From Erigeron canadensis (taxonomy: Eukaryota > Streptophyta > Magnoliopsida > Asterales > Asteraceae), in assembly GCF_010389155.1 (NCBI RefSeq), contig NC_057767.1, positions 20,471,723 to 20,535,722 of the forward strand: a stretch of DNA of 64,000 bases. The letters are read 5' to 3'. The first letter of the stretch is position 1. Every line of letters starts with the position of its first letter. Shown here one piece after another: positions 1 through 10,515 of the stretch. Below the pieces are notes generated by a model. It searched no databases, had not been told where the DNA came from, and saw only the letters and a program-made list of their open reading frames with translations. A program made the position numbers and the translations under genes.

Positions 1-24
1 ATCCTATTTATAAATTTACAAGTA

Positions 25-600
25 TTGTTTTATTCCAAAAAAATATATCTTTTAAGTGGTACACATGTAAATGATCATGTTCACAAATATATAGTAATGT
101 TTCATTATTACAAATTACTCGTATATCTTTTAGCCCGTACACATGTGAACGACCTTATTCACAAGTTTTTAAATATGTTTTTTATAATATTAAAGTATAT
201 ATTTTAATTGGTAAGTATGTGAACGACCTTATTCACAAGCTTTTAAATATGTCTTTTATAATAATAAAGTATATCCTTTAGCTGGTACACATGTGAACAC
301 AAGTATAGATATTTTATTATTATAACAAAATATATGTTTTAGCTGATACACATGTGAATTTTAATTATGAGTGCATAAATATTTTTTTTATTATGACAGA
401 GTATATCATTTAGCTGGTACACATATGAATGATCTTATTCACAAGTGTACATATTGTTTTTATTATAACAAAGTATATTTCATAGCTCGCACACATATGA
501 ATGACTTTATTTATAAATATATAATTATACCTTTTAATTGGTATACATGTAAATTAATTTATTTACAAGTATATGAATATATTTTTTTTATGATATGAAT
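25..600. repeat. Degenerate ~72-bp tandem repeat
   Basis: About eight head-to-tail units of roughly 55-76 bp. Each has a core resembling TTTAGCTGGTACACATGTGAA followed by ACGACCTTATTCACAAG and an AT-rich tail with TATTATAA..AAGTATAT. Cores are visible near 50, 130, 205, 277, 340, 412, 490 and 540. Short ORFs across the block (25-207, 371-598) are translations of the repeat and show the same peptide twice (THVND/THMND), so they are not genes. The array may continue left of the window. Confidence 0.8.
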
Positions 601-3600
601 GCTAATAAGCATAAAAAGATACAATAGCCAAAAAAGTTGAAATGAAAATCATGTATCTGGAAAAGAAAAAAAAATTGTAACAGTTAATAAAAAAAATTAA
701 AGATATTGGATTGTTTTATGGTATAAATGCTACTCGTATATTTGATGTTAAGTTCATTGTGATAATGCACAGATAGTATAACGATAGATTCTTGTTAATC
801 AAAATAAATATATATATTTGATGTTATGATGTTTTTTTAATAATTACATGAATAAAATTCGTAACAGTTAGAGATAACTAAGGAATTAGATATAATAAAA
901 TTCATATTAATTAACACTAATTATTAAAGTACACATGTTTGAGCTTGCATACATGTGTTTTATACTAAATCCTATGTGGGTAAAGACGTAAAGTCTCTAG
1001 TAAATCTGGTTGATGTATTGATGAATTCATGGGAATAAAAAGGTGGACTTTTAGTAATTGATAATTTGATATATAAGATAACTTGCAAGAGAGAATTAAG
1101 GGGTGGGGTATGGTGGTGAACGATTCAGGGGAGGAAGAGAACATGAATTCTCTTTTAGTAATTAATTTAATTAATTGTTTTATAATTAACTATTAGTTCT
1201 CGCAGTCTCCTTAGTTCTCATTTTATCTTTTATATATATATATATGTATATTATTTTTTTCATCTCAATCTCCTTTTTCACGGTAACTAAGTCATCACTT
1301 ATTCTCTTTTTATGTTTTTTCTTTGCTGATTATTAATGGATTATTCTCATGAGTAATTTGGTTTTTTATTTTATTATTATTTTTTTTTGCTGCAACTAAT
1401 CATATGACTAAGGCTAAATATTATGAGCCTTTTCGGTTTTCTATATATTTTATTATGAATTTGAATATATATTTTTTTAAATTGAGATGAAATGTCTAAG
1501 AAAGGTTTCTTTTTAAAATTTATGTAGATGAACCCAATGTGTTGGATAAGATCTAGGCCATTTCAAGCTGACTTCACGTTTAGTCAGGTTTGCTTAAAGG
1601 ATTAATTCGATGTTCATTTGAAGATGTTGTTTTCAGTTGTTTTGGTTACTATTATTCGGGCTGTTTGAATCAAATGAGTTAAATATACAATCTCTGACTA
1701 ATTGCATTTTCTTTTTCATTGATGCAGTATCTCGTGCCTTGGTATAGCGTAAATGTTGTCTGGTGTAAGTGTATTTTTTCAGTTCAACCATGTAAGATTG
1801 TAAGTGCATTTTCTAGCCCAAAGATATTTGTCAAACATCATAACGAGGATTACCTAATTATGTTTCATCTCCAAGAGGTCAACTTGGGATTATATAGTAT
1901 GATTTTGAGATTTCATTTGTATAATTTTGTTTCAAGTTGTGAGATGTAAGACCTTATTCTAAGTCTAAGTGATACTATATTTCAAATGATAGCATTACCT
2001 ATTGAAAAACATGATACTTAACTCCATTTATGCTTCTGACTTCTGTTGCAAGCTTGAGATGGCAACCCTATGTTTGTATCAATCCTTAAAGGGAAATAAT
2101 TAAGAGTGTACAATTGAGATGGTAAGATCATATTTAGCACTCTTGCAGTCTTATAATAGGAAAGAAGACACTCAAGTGTACAGGAGTACCAAGACTTGAT
2201 ATAGCTGCACACTCAAGAGATCATGGCAGTATATTGCTATATTACAATGCTCAGGTTATGTCTGCCAGAGCTAGATTACTTTTGTATAATTGGGGTTCGG
2301 GCTGTTGTGTGCCATTGATTTCAGAGTAAATTTTGAAAAATGCAAATCATCTTTGTTTCTTGGTAAAGGACTAGGCTTTATGTTTTTTAGTAGTGGGACG
2401 AACTTCTCAGTTCTCAGTGGGTTTTTTCGTCAGTCTTTTTATTATGTTCGTTTTGTTAAGCAAGGATTTAACTATTTTGTTATGGAACTAGGCCACCAAA
2501 GTTCTCGGGACAATCCTGCTCAAATGTTATAATGTACCATAATATGGTTTAGACAAACTTGATTTTATAGAGTTGTATACACTCTGTAATTGGCATGATG
2601 TTTGGAGTTAGCCATGGACCAAAAGTGAGAATATAACTTATAGTTGAATAGCAAAACTTTAGGTGAAAGGAGATGGAAGTATCTGTTTGTTTTCTAATGT
2701 TCCTTTTTGTTTGTGTCACTCCTCTTTCTTTTCAACTGCTGTTTGGTCCACTAATCAAGTTGCCATTGCTACTATTCAGTTCACTTTTTGACCTGTTCAG
2801 GGTTCTGGTTCTGATCAGCTGTTGTTTCAGGATTATGGTCGGCAACTGTCGGGCCATTAGGCTTATGATTTACGTGATAATCAGGTCACTTACTTGCTAC
2901 TCGCTCAAAAGTTATTTGGTTAGTTTTGTTTATTCAGAGTGCTACCTTATGGAAGTTCCTCGGTATCTTATTCATAAGGTACAATTACAAAAAGTGTTCT
3001 CACTTTGTTGCTATAATAATCAGTATGCCTTTTCATGTGTCTAGGAAACCATCTGATGCAACTTTCAATGATTGCCATTTTACTCATTTTAATTTTATGA
3101 TTTGGATTAATCATTAATGTTTCTGTTGAAATATTTCGAGTTTGCCAAGACAAAAGCATTGAAACAAAAAGTGAAGTAATGCGTATGATCGTGAAGGTCA
3201 AACTAATTGTGGTTCTTCGGTTTATAACCACGTCTTAATAGCAGGGTATGAATAAACACTTTTTTGGGTGATTTTGGTAAAAATTAAGTTACTTGCTCTT
3301 TGAAAGTTTTTTATAAACTAATTTGGAATTGTAGGTTAATCAGATGTTTATTCTAGGTAGCTCGAGGCTTTTATGTTTGCTACTATTTTGGCTGCTCTTT
3401 GGGTTGTTGTTCAAGCAATTTCCAACTGTTCAAGACGCATTTCATTGTTGTTGATCAGGCTACCGTTCGGCTTGATGATGGTCAAATACTCCAATGTTGT
3501 TCGGGCTGGTAATCTGCTGTTATAGCTCCTGATCTGGCCACTCCTAAAGTCGCTTTCGGAGCCAGGTCATGTGAATATATTATTTATTTTAGTGAAGGTA

Positions 3601-3767
3601 TCATTGCAAATTATAGTAGTCATCTATAAAAACTCAGTTTATATGTGTGTGTGTGTGGACTGATTATTGCTTCAAAGTTGATATTGATTATTGGATAGCA
3701 TCCATTTAGATTCTAGAGGTGGATTTTCTGATCATCTGCGATTTTGATAAGTCATTTTTTGGCACCA
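601..3767. other. AT-rich intergenic, no gene recognised
   Basis: No ORF longer than about 125 codons and none with a recognisable domain. 1700-3600 is less AT-rich and reads like old unique or transposon-derived sequence. A pyrimidine-rich stretch ending in CAG near 1727 resembles a splice acceptor, but no coding exon follows. A TG microsatellite lies near 3645. I see nothing else that can be named. Confidence 0.5.
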
Positions 3768-3829
3768 GATACTTCATATGGTGTTCATGCTTTTTACGGA
3801 TACTTCATATGGTGTTCATGCTTTTTACG
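3768..3829. repeat. Perfect 31-bp tandem duplication
   Basis: Two identical adjacent 31-bp units, 3768-3798 and 3799-3829, each beginning GATACTTCATATGG and ending CTTTTTACG. This is a recent local duplication in non-coding sequence. Confidence 0.9.
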
Positions 3830-4190
3830 GTGGTTTTATGGACTAAATAAAAGTTCTGTGTTTTGTTTGGATGGAATGATATTGATATTATGTTTGAAGC
3901 GGGCGTACACTACAGATGATAAAAAGTTGTCATCAAAGAATTTATGTTTTGGTTTACTCCATGTATATATATAATTATTATTGGTACTTTTTATTGTAAT
4001 AAGGACATTCCGTTTTATTGACGTTGTTGAGTTTATGTAAACATCTATTTTTTTTTTTTTAAATTCCTCTGAAGTTTTAATCAACTTATATTTGCTTTAT
4101 GTTTTGGTTTAACATATATTTAATTCCAAACTGTTTTTGCAACTTTTTCTTTGTAATAAGGCAAAATACCTTATTTTTTGTTGACGTTGT
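3830..4190. other. AT-rich gap, nothing recognised
   Basis: Low-complexity T-rich sequence between the 31-bp duplication and the LTR-like segment. No ORF or repeat boundary is visible. Confidence 0.5.
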
Positions 4191-4620
4191 TGTTGGGGAT
4201 ATACAGTAAATAACGAACAAACCAGGATATATATATTCAATCTCTGAAGGCATGTAATAATATCAGATTGAATCAATTTGGTGGTTCAACCCAAATTACT
4301 CAATCGAATACAATCAGAGATTAGAGAATGTTTTGTATGCTTGTGTTTGATAGAATATGTGAACCAGAGAATTCTGAAAGAATTCGTAGGAGACAAAATA
4401 ACGAGATTAGGCCCATTAACTGTATTCTAAGACAGTTTTTAAAGGTTTCTCAATTATCATATTTAGTCCCTCAAGTTTTGAAAATTAAATTTTCAGAGGG
4501 TTTTTTACTATAGCTCGACCCCAGCCAGGGGCTCTGCCCCTTGGACCTCGTCAGGGGCTGCCACCCCTTGGATTCCGCTCCTCGGGACGTTGCCCCCGAT
4601 CCCCTATCCCTTAGGGAGCT
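4191..4620 (+). mobile_element. LTR-like fragment with GC-rich island
   Basis: The segment starts TGTTGGGGAT, a usual start for plant Ty1/copia LTRs. At about 4516-4612 it contains a sharply GC-rich block of imperfect repeats of CCAGGGGCTCTGCCCC type, in otherwise ~30% GC DNA. No matching second LTR, PBS or coding region is visible nearby, so it is at best a solo or truncated LTR. The right boundary is not defined. Confidence 0.3.
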
Positions 4621-4877
4621 CATAATAAATTTATATAAGTGTGCACTCTACAACATCATACTTACATGATGTATTATGATCCAATTACACTAAAACAGTC
4701 AAACAGATGAAATCTATATAGAAATCTATTATATAATTCCTTTTATATCAATATTTAATCTTTGTTTATTTCAATCAGTTTTGCAATTTTTTCTATTTAA
4801 TAAATTTAAGTACCTTTATTTTGGAACAGTTTTATTACTGAATTTATTTTATTATTCAATCTATATAAACATCTACT

Positions 4878-4996
4878 TCTACTATATTATATATAACTAT
4901 TAAGCTTTCGTTATAACATTATTTTTGTTGCATGTTATTCACGGTGAATTATGCAGAAAGTAAAATAGACCGGTGTAACGCACGGGTTTCACCTAG
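4878..4996 (+). mobile_element. Short non-autonomous Helitron
   Basis: 5' end TCTACTATATTATAT resembles the TCTATACTATATTATA ends of other copies in this window. The 3' end is a GC-rich terminal segment (CGGTGTAACGCACGGG) followed by CTAG and a host T. About 119 bp, no coding content. Helitrons characteristically begin TC, end CTRR after a hairpin and make no target duplication. The exact 5' base could instead be 4872, where A precedes TC. Confidence 0.55.
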
Positions 4997-5075
4997 TTTT
5001 CCTATATAAGCATCAAAGCTGCATATCAAGAAACATAGAAAGCTTCAAAGTAGGAAAACACAACCAAGAAAACTT

Positions 5076-5921
5076 AGGGTGTGTTTGATTGCAACTGAAT
5101 GGCATCATTCAGCACTGAGTGCTGAATCGGTCAGCAATCAGATTGTTTGATTCGTCCATCTGAATAATGAATGATGCTGAACGAGAATAAATTTCATGCT
5201 TAACCATTCCATCTTGAAAAGGTCTCTATACCATTCAGCAACCAACTCTTCCCCCAAATACCCTTCTCCCTTCTCGTTTTAACACATTCTTTTTTCAACT
5301 TCTTTACATTATTTAATTAACCTATACATACAAAAGATGATGTTCATCAGTATTTGTTTTTTATTGGTATAATCCCCCCATTAAAACAAACATATCCAGA
5401 TCTACTATTATATACATATATGTATGTATATTATATCTATATATCACTTCCGTATTGTTATGCATTACTATGAAAGTGGGTTTATACTTAATAGTATTTA
5501 TCGGTTTTGGGGTATTATAGTTTGTGAAAGAATTTGTAGAAGGAAATCGTGTTTATGTGAGCGTATCACCGAAATTGAAACCAGGGGCTTTACCTTTACT
5601 TTTTATATTCTTATCAAGAAGGGGAATCTGTCGGCATGAGGTTACGTCTTACGAGTAATTGTTTCAGAGAATTTGATTTGTTAATATTATCATAATATCT
5701 ATTTTATGTTTATGTTTTGTTATATTTTTGTGATAGCATAATGGCAATCGATTTTTAAGAAGGTTAAAAAAAAAAAGTCATTTTTGTATTTTAGATTATC
5801 CATTCAGAATATGTATCAAACATATTTTTCTATTCAGGATCAAATTTTACTAAGAGTTTTTGAACTATTTAGACTTTGGGATTATTTAGCGCTAAATCAT
5901 TCTGTGTTATCAAACACACCT
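5076..5921. mobile_element. hAT-type MITE, ~0.85 kb
   Basis: Terminal inverted repeats of the common plant type: left AGGGTGTGTTTGATTGCAAC, right the complement of AAGGTGTGTTTGATAACAC. The left interior holds several ATTCAGCA/TGCTGAAT inversions. The interior is AT-rich with no transposase ORF. No clean 8-bp target duplication is visible at the flanks (GAAAACTT versus TTAGTGTC), so the edges are approximate. Confidence 0.6.
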
Positions 5922-7349
5922 TTAGTGTCAATAATCAATAGAAAAATACATGAAACTTTTTTATACCTGATAATCCATCATTAACTTTCCTAGATTTTAA
6001 CTCAGCTTTTAACTAACAGGTTTCCACTTTGCAGCCACAACATTTATCATAAATTTTGATTTTTTTCAACAATTAATCACCAAATGTTATATAAACAACT
6101 ACATCAAAGCCTAATCACAATTAAGCAATTACAGAAAATTATATTTCATGTAAAAATCAATTAAGAAAAGATAACTACCAAATGACGCTATTAGTATTAA
6201 GGAAAAAAACAAACTCTATAAACTAATTACGGTTTATCATTCAAAGTTTTACATCCATGAAATCCAACGACGAAGGCGGCAAATCATCACAACTCCTTGA
6301 ACTTGGGTCATTAAAGGTTTCCAAGCGAAAAATAGAATCTCGAATAGCAACACACATATAACAAATAATTTTTATAAAAATCAACACACATATAATAATA
6401 TTACTAATACTACTTAATACTAATAACAATAACCATACTTGGAAGACGCTCAATAGTAGGAAAAGAGCACAGAAAAGTATATAGAGATGTACATACGTGA
6501 ATGCGAAAGCAATAAAAGAACAAAAAAAAACCATAAAACATTCGTGTAACAAAATCACTACAAAGAAAAAAAAGAAGTCTAACATCTTCAAATACCCAAA
6601 TCATAAAAATAAAAGGAAAATAAGAAGTGTCTGGTGGAATATATAAAAAAAAGACACACTTAATCCGAAAAGTACAAAAAAAAACCACAAAAAGAAAACT
6701 TACCTCTTAGAAACTGAAAATGAAAAAAATAGAGAAATAGATTAAGATCCTCTAAATTTATTATTAACTCCATAGGTGAAGTTAAAAGAATCTTGATCTT
6801 TGGATTAAAATCAAAGGTTAAGATTCAAAGTTGATATTTGAATCTTGACATTTGATTTTAATCCAAAGATCAATATCATCAACTTTACTTATAAAGTAAA
6901 TAATAATTTTAGAGAATCTCAATCCTAAAGAAATACATATATAATAATATATATAGAGAGAGATACAAATAGAGAAAAAAGAGTGAGATCGATAGATATA
7001 GACGGAACCATCAAGATTAAGCATAGTATTAGGGTTGTAATTATTTTATTTGAATTTGATATAAATAGAAACATAACAATCATTGGTGCAAAATTCGGAA
7101 GTGTGAAGCTTGGAATAAAGAGAAAACATGTTAAAGATAATTTAATCCAACGCCACAACTGAGATAGTTCGTCAATAGATAGTATAGAAGCTAAACAATA
7201 TAGGCGACAATGATGATGGTATAACCATTAATAAGGCTAGAAGTGAAGTAATAAGCACAACCCATAAAGAAAATTAAGAACTAATAAGTAAATCCAGCTA
7301 TAGTTTATTTTCTTCCATCTTTTCTAAGATAATACTTGATTAAACGTAC
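5922..7349. other. AT-rich stretch, no firm gene
   Basis: Lies between the hAT MITE and the candidate minus-strand promoter. Minus-strand ORFs at 6241-6591 and 6410-6688 are rich in Phe, Leu and Ile from poly-A/T tracts and are not credible proteins. The hairpin at 6795-6871 is inside this stretch. Confidence 0.4.
6795..6871. other. 77-nt hairpin with perfect 21-bp stem
   Basis: 6795-6815 and 6851-6871 are exact inverted complements (GATCTTTGGATTAAAATCAA plus one base). Inside is a second 8-bp stem (GATTCAAA at 6822-6829, TTTGAATC at 6837-6844). It could be a small-RNA precursor, a tiny MITE or a cruciform. The sequence alone does not decide. Confidence 0.7.
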
Positions 7350-7604
7350 CAACTTATGATTCAAAGAGCGATCAAACCTACAGTTTTCATCCCCTCAGGA
7401 TAATCTGCTTAATAAGAAAACAATAATCTGATTAATAATGTGAAATATATCAATGATTTGATTATTAATCATAAATTAATACTCAAACTTTAATTCAAAA
7501 AAAAAGGAAAGAAAAAAAAAACTTACTGCAATATTATAAATCAGAGAGTTCGAGTGAATAAGAAGGATGAACCTGGAGATGTTTAATATGTATTTATATA
7601 TAGA
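7350..7604 (-). promoter_or_regulatory. Candidate minus-strand promoter and UTR exons
   Basis: Read on the minus strand, a CT-rich stretch (7610-7680) precedes a TATATATAAATA box at 7602-7591. A plausible 5'-UTR exon follows (~7567-7527) with a donor GTAAGT at 7526. A pyrimidine-rich acceptor ending AAGCAG at 7405 starts a second possible exon (7404-7350), which is followed by GTACGT. No long reading frame follows. A short minus-strand C-terminal-like frame (to 6241, ending PPSSLDFMDVKL) is the only coding candidate and matches nothing I know. It could be a non-coding transcript, a decayed gene or chance. Confidence 0.25.
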
Positions 7605-7875
7605 TCAGAAGATTTTAGGGTAGAGAAGTGAGGATTAGAGAGAGATGGAGAGAAATAAGATTAGGATTAGTTCTAATTAAAAAAAAAAGGTGAAGGCTGT
7701 GAAGGTGTATATAAAAATAAAAAGAAATATAGACAAATTTATTTTTTAATATAATATATGTCCGGTTACAAATATTTAATTTAATTAAAAAAATATTTTA
7801 AAAAATAGAGGATTAATGAGGAGTAGGAATTAGACTAAAGAAGAAGGATTATGGATGTTAAGTGTACCCTCAATC

Positions 7876-8093
7876 TCCTATTTTAGTTATATTATTATAG
7901 GTAACAAATGACTCTTCTACGATGAATTAATAATTTACACTATTATTAATTAGTTTATTATCCTCTAACATACTTCCACAACCCCTTTAAATTAATTACA
8001 TTTAAATCAATTATCTAAACCATTTATCGCCACCATCATCCGTTATCGTCACCATCACACAACTGTTATCACATTGCGCGAGTATCATTATAG
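7876..8093 (+). mobile_element. Probable degenerate Helitron
   Basis: The 3' end has the family signature ATTGCGCGAGTATCATTATAG followed by T, after a CCACCATCATC/GTCACCATCACAC purine-pyrimidine biased segment seen in the sister copies. The 5' end is weak (TCCTATTTTAGTTATATTATTATAG near 7876). No coding content. Confidence 0.45.
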
Positions 8094-8488
8094 TAGAATA
8101 TACGATATGTGTTTAAGAGCTATTTAGATAACTTATTTAAATTTTTAATAAGCTCAAATTACCCCTTTCGAAAGCAACACTCAAGTAGCTCATAGTTACG
8201 AGTATTTTATTTCAAAAGCTACTAAACGATCGTGTGCCAAACAATGATTACATGTTTAACCATTTAAAAATCATAAAATCAAGCTCTTATATAATATTAT
8301 GAAAACTCATGACAAATTTGGAAGCCATATACAATTACAAGTACATCATTAGATATTGTACAACACTACAACTATTTAAAACATATAATTGCAAAAATGT
8401 ATTAATGTATATTAGGTGTTATAGTTTAATTAAGTCTCTCCGTTATTTTGATAATGATTAACGATAAATATATGTATATAAAATGTTA

Positions 8489-8720
8489 CTAACACGGTAC
8501 CCACACAATGCGGCAGTATTCGTGGTTACGACAGTGTGGTGGTGAGGGACGACTGTTGGTGGTAGAGGCGGAGTCGATTGGTGAAGATAATTGATGTAAA
8601 GAGTTAATGGATATATTAGATAAATGACTGATAGTGTAATATATCATTAAAGGTATTTTAGACATTTTCTTCCATTTAATTTTCAACTTGAGGGCTATTC
8701 TTTTTATAATATAATATAGA
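8489..8720 (-). mobile_element. Non-autonomous Helitron, minus orientation
   Basis: On the minus strand it begins TCTATATTATATTATAAAAA (at 8720) and ends with CCGCATTGTGTGGGTACCGTG then TTAG at 8489, with an A at 8488 on the plus strand as expected for A|T insertion. About 232 bp. The interior is the CCACCACC/GTGGTGG-rich sequence typical of this family. The 5' end could alternatively be at 8740, where GA is followed by T. Confidence 0.6.
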
Positions 8721-8740
8721 AGTATAGAAGTATATAGATA

Positions 8741-9545
8741 TAGATAAATACTGAGTTATACATACGCTATTTTTGAACCAAATATTGCAAAAATGTCAAA
8801 ATTTGGTGTAGCACTAGAGCATGGTCGATGATTTCTAGGTGCGGTTGATGTTTACCTAGTGAACATCAAACGTCCCCCTGATCTCGGATCCTAACTTTGC
8901 TTTCGAGCAACATCAAAAATGGAAGGTCAAACTTGGGTCAGTGGCTTGAAGCACTTGTGACCTCCTTTTCCCCAAAAAACTCCATTTAAGGCTAGCATCT
9001 TCTATTATTTCCTAGCCTCATTCTCAAGTAATTATGAAGATGGCAATATTCCATAATACTATGAGAATCATGGCTTTTGTCAAGAGCAAGATACAGGGAC
9101 AACTGATGTTGATAAGAGTGGTTATTGCAGAGGTTACGCTCTCAAACGAACTTAACTTAGGGTTTTCCTATATAATCAATGCTTGTTTTGTTTTGGAAAT
9201 TCACCTCTTGCATATTACCTACTCATTATCATTGTTAATACATTTAATATCATACTAGTGAGTGTAAATAAAAGTCTAGGTTGAAGTTGGGTGATTCTTG
9301 AAATGTCTAGAATTGGTTTTCTTTCGAATGGTTAGGAACTTTTGGTTTTTTGATGTGTCAAGATTGTGCGATTTGGACTCTCCACTGGTTTTGAAGATAT
9401 TAGTGCTGCAAGCTCTTGATTCGTGAACCGGAGAGTAGAATACGGTGAATTTGTTAACATTACTGGAACCATTATACATTGCGATGTTTTTTGTGTTTTG
9501 TGATATCTTTCTAACCATATGTGTTAAATTTGTTTACGTTTGACT
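8741..9545. other. Intergenic, nothing recognised
   Basis: Short ORFs at 9034-9258 (+) and 9276-9518 (-) have no recognisable domain, and the region has no clear repeat boundary. Confidence 0.5.
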
Positions 9546-9548
9546 ACA

Positions 9549-9745
9549 CTAGATGAATACCCGCGCAATGCGGCGGTGTAGGCGGCGACGTGCCAGTGGT
9601 GGCGGTGACGACTTGTAGTGACAACGGCGGCGAGTAAGATAGATAACCGATGTATAATTATTCATGTGATTTAAGGAGTTAATGAAGTTAATTTAGTAAA
9701 TATATAATGTATGCTATAAATGTTTTAAGAGATTTCAAAGAGTGC
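9549..9745 (-). mobile_element. Helitron 3' end, minus orientation
   Basis: The plus strand shows ACTAG then ATGAATACCCGCGCAATGCGGCGG, the reverse complement of a Helitron 3' end (CCGC..GCGCGGGTATTCATCTAGT). GC-rich sequence follows, then AT-rich sequence. The presumed 5' end near 9740 is degenerate and abuts the foldback element. Confidence 0.55.
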
Positions 9746-9749
9746 TACT

Positions 9750-10181
9750 ATAGATACACCGTCAACTGTTCATAAAAACACATCTGAAACGCCTTGTTTT
9801 ATGTTAAACGCCGCGTTTATCGCCCCATTTTGTATAAAATGTCGCGTTTTAACGGTGTGTAGATAGTAAAAGCTATAAGTAGAATTACACGTGGTCTGAC
9901 ACACATGTAAGTCATTCCTCCGTTTTAGGTACCATTTTACGTAAAACGCTACGTATTAGGTTAAACGGTACCTAAAACAGGAGAATGACTGACATGTGTG
10001 TGAGACCACATGTAATTCTCCTTATAGCTTTTACTATCTACACACTGGTCAAACGGGACGTTTTATATAAAACAGGAAAATGAATGCGACGTTTTACATA
10101 AAACGGGGCGATAAATGTAGCATTTTACATAAAACGGGGTGTTTCGGATGTGTTTCTGGGAACAGTTGATGTGTGTAGATA
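9750..10181. mobile_element. Foldback element with ~215-bp arms
   Basis: An imperfect palindrome centred near 9965. Both ends read inwards as TAGATACAC..TCAACTGTTC, and the arms share AAACACATC, several CCCCGTTTTATGTAAAACG sub-repeats, GTGTGTAGATAGTAAAAGC and GTCATTCTCCTGTTTTAGG. There is no ORF. A partial copy lies at 10345-10440. I cannot assign a superfamily or a clean target duplication. Confidence 0.8.
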
Positions 10182-10280
10182 GGATTTTTCCCGATAAATT
10201 ATACTATTTTTAACTTCTCTTATGAGATTATCTTTTAAAACAAAGGTCTAATACTTGAGATTGTACACAATAAAAGCAGT

Positions 10281-10512
10281 ATGACAATATTTATATTTAT
10301 AACTACTTATAAAGCAAATAGGTATTTTATTTTTCAAATGGAAGCGGCTATCTACAAACATCAACTCTTCCCAGAAACACATCCGCAACGCCCCGTATTA
10401 TGTAAAACGCCGCGTTTATCGCCCCGTTTTATGTAAAACGCGTATAACAATGTTTATATTTATAACTACTTATAAAGCAAACTAGGAATTTTATTTTTGA
10501 AATGGAAGCGAC
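10281..10512. repeat. 66-bp flanking duplication around foldback fragment
   Basis: 10281-10345 (ACAATATTTATATTTATAAC...AAATGGAAGCGG) recurs at 10447-10511 with few changes. Between the two copies sits a ~96-bp piece of the foldback family (10345-10440), starting CTATCTACAAACATCAACTC and ending in TTTTATGTAAAACGC. The arrangement suggests that one local duplication captured or accompanied the fragment. Confidence 0.7.
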
Positions 10513-10515
10513 TCA

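Noticed and set aside
25..598. Two short ORFs with the shared peptide THVND/THMND
   Set aside because: The peptide repeats because the DNA is a tandem minisatellite.
2290..3117. Overlapping plus-strand ORFs of 63-123 codons
   Set aside because: No domain, no splice-consistent structure, and composition like the flanking non-coding DNA.
6241..7158. Minus-strand hydrophobic ORFs resembling membrane proteins
   Set aside because: The Phe/Leu/Ile richness comes from A/T tracts read on the minus strand; no conserved motif or codon bias.
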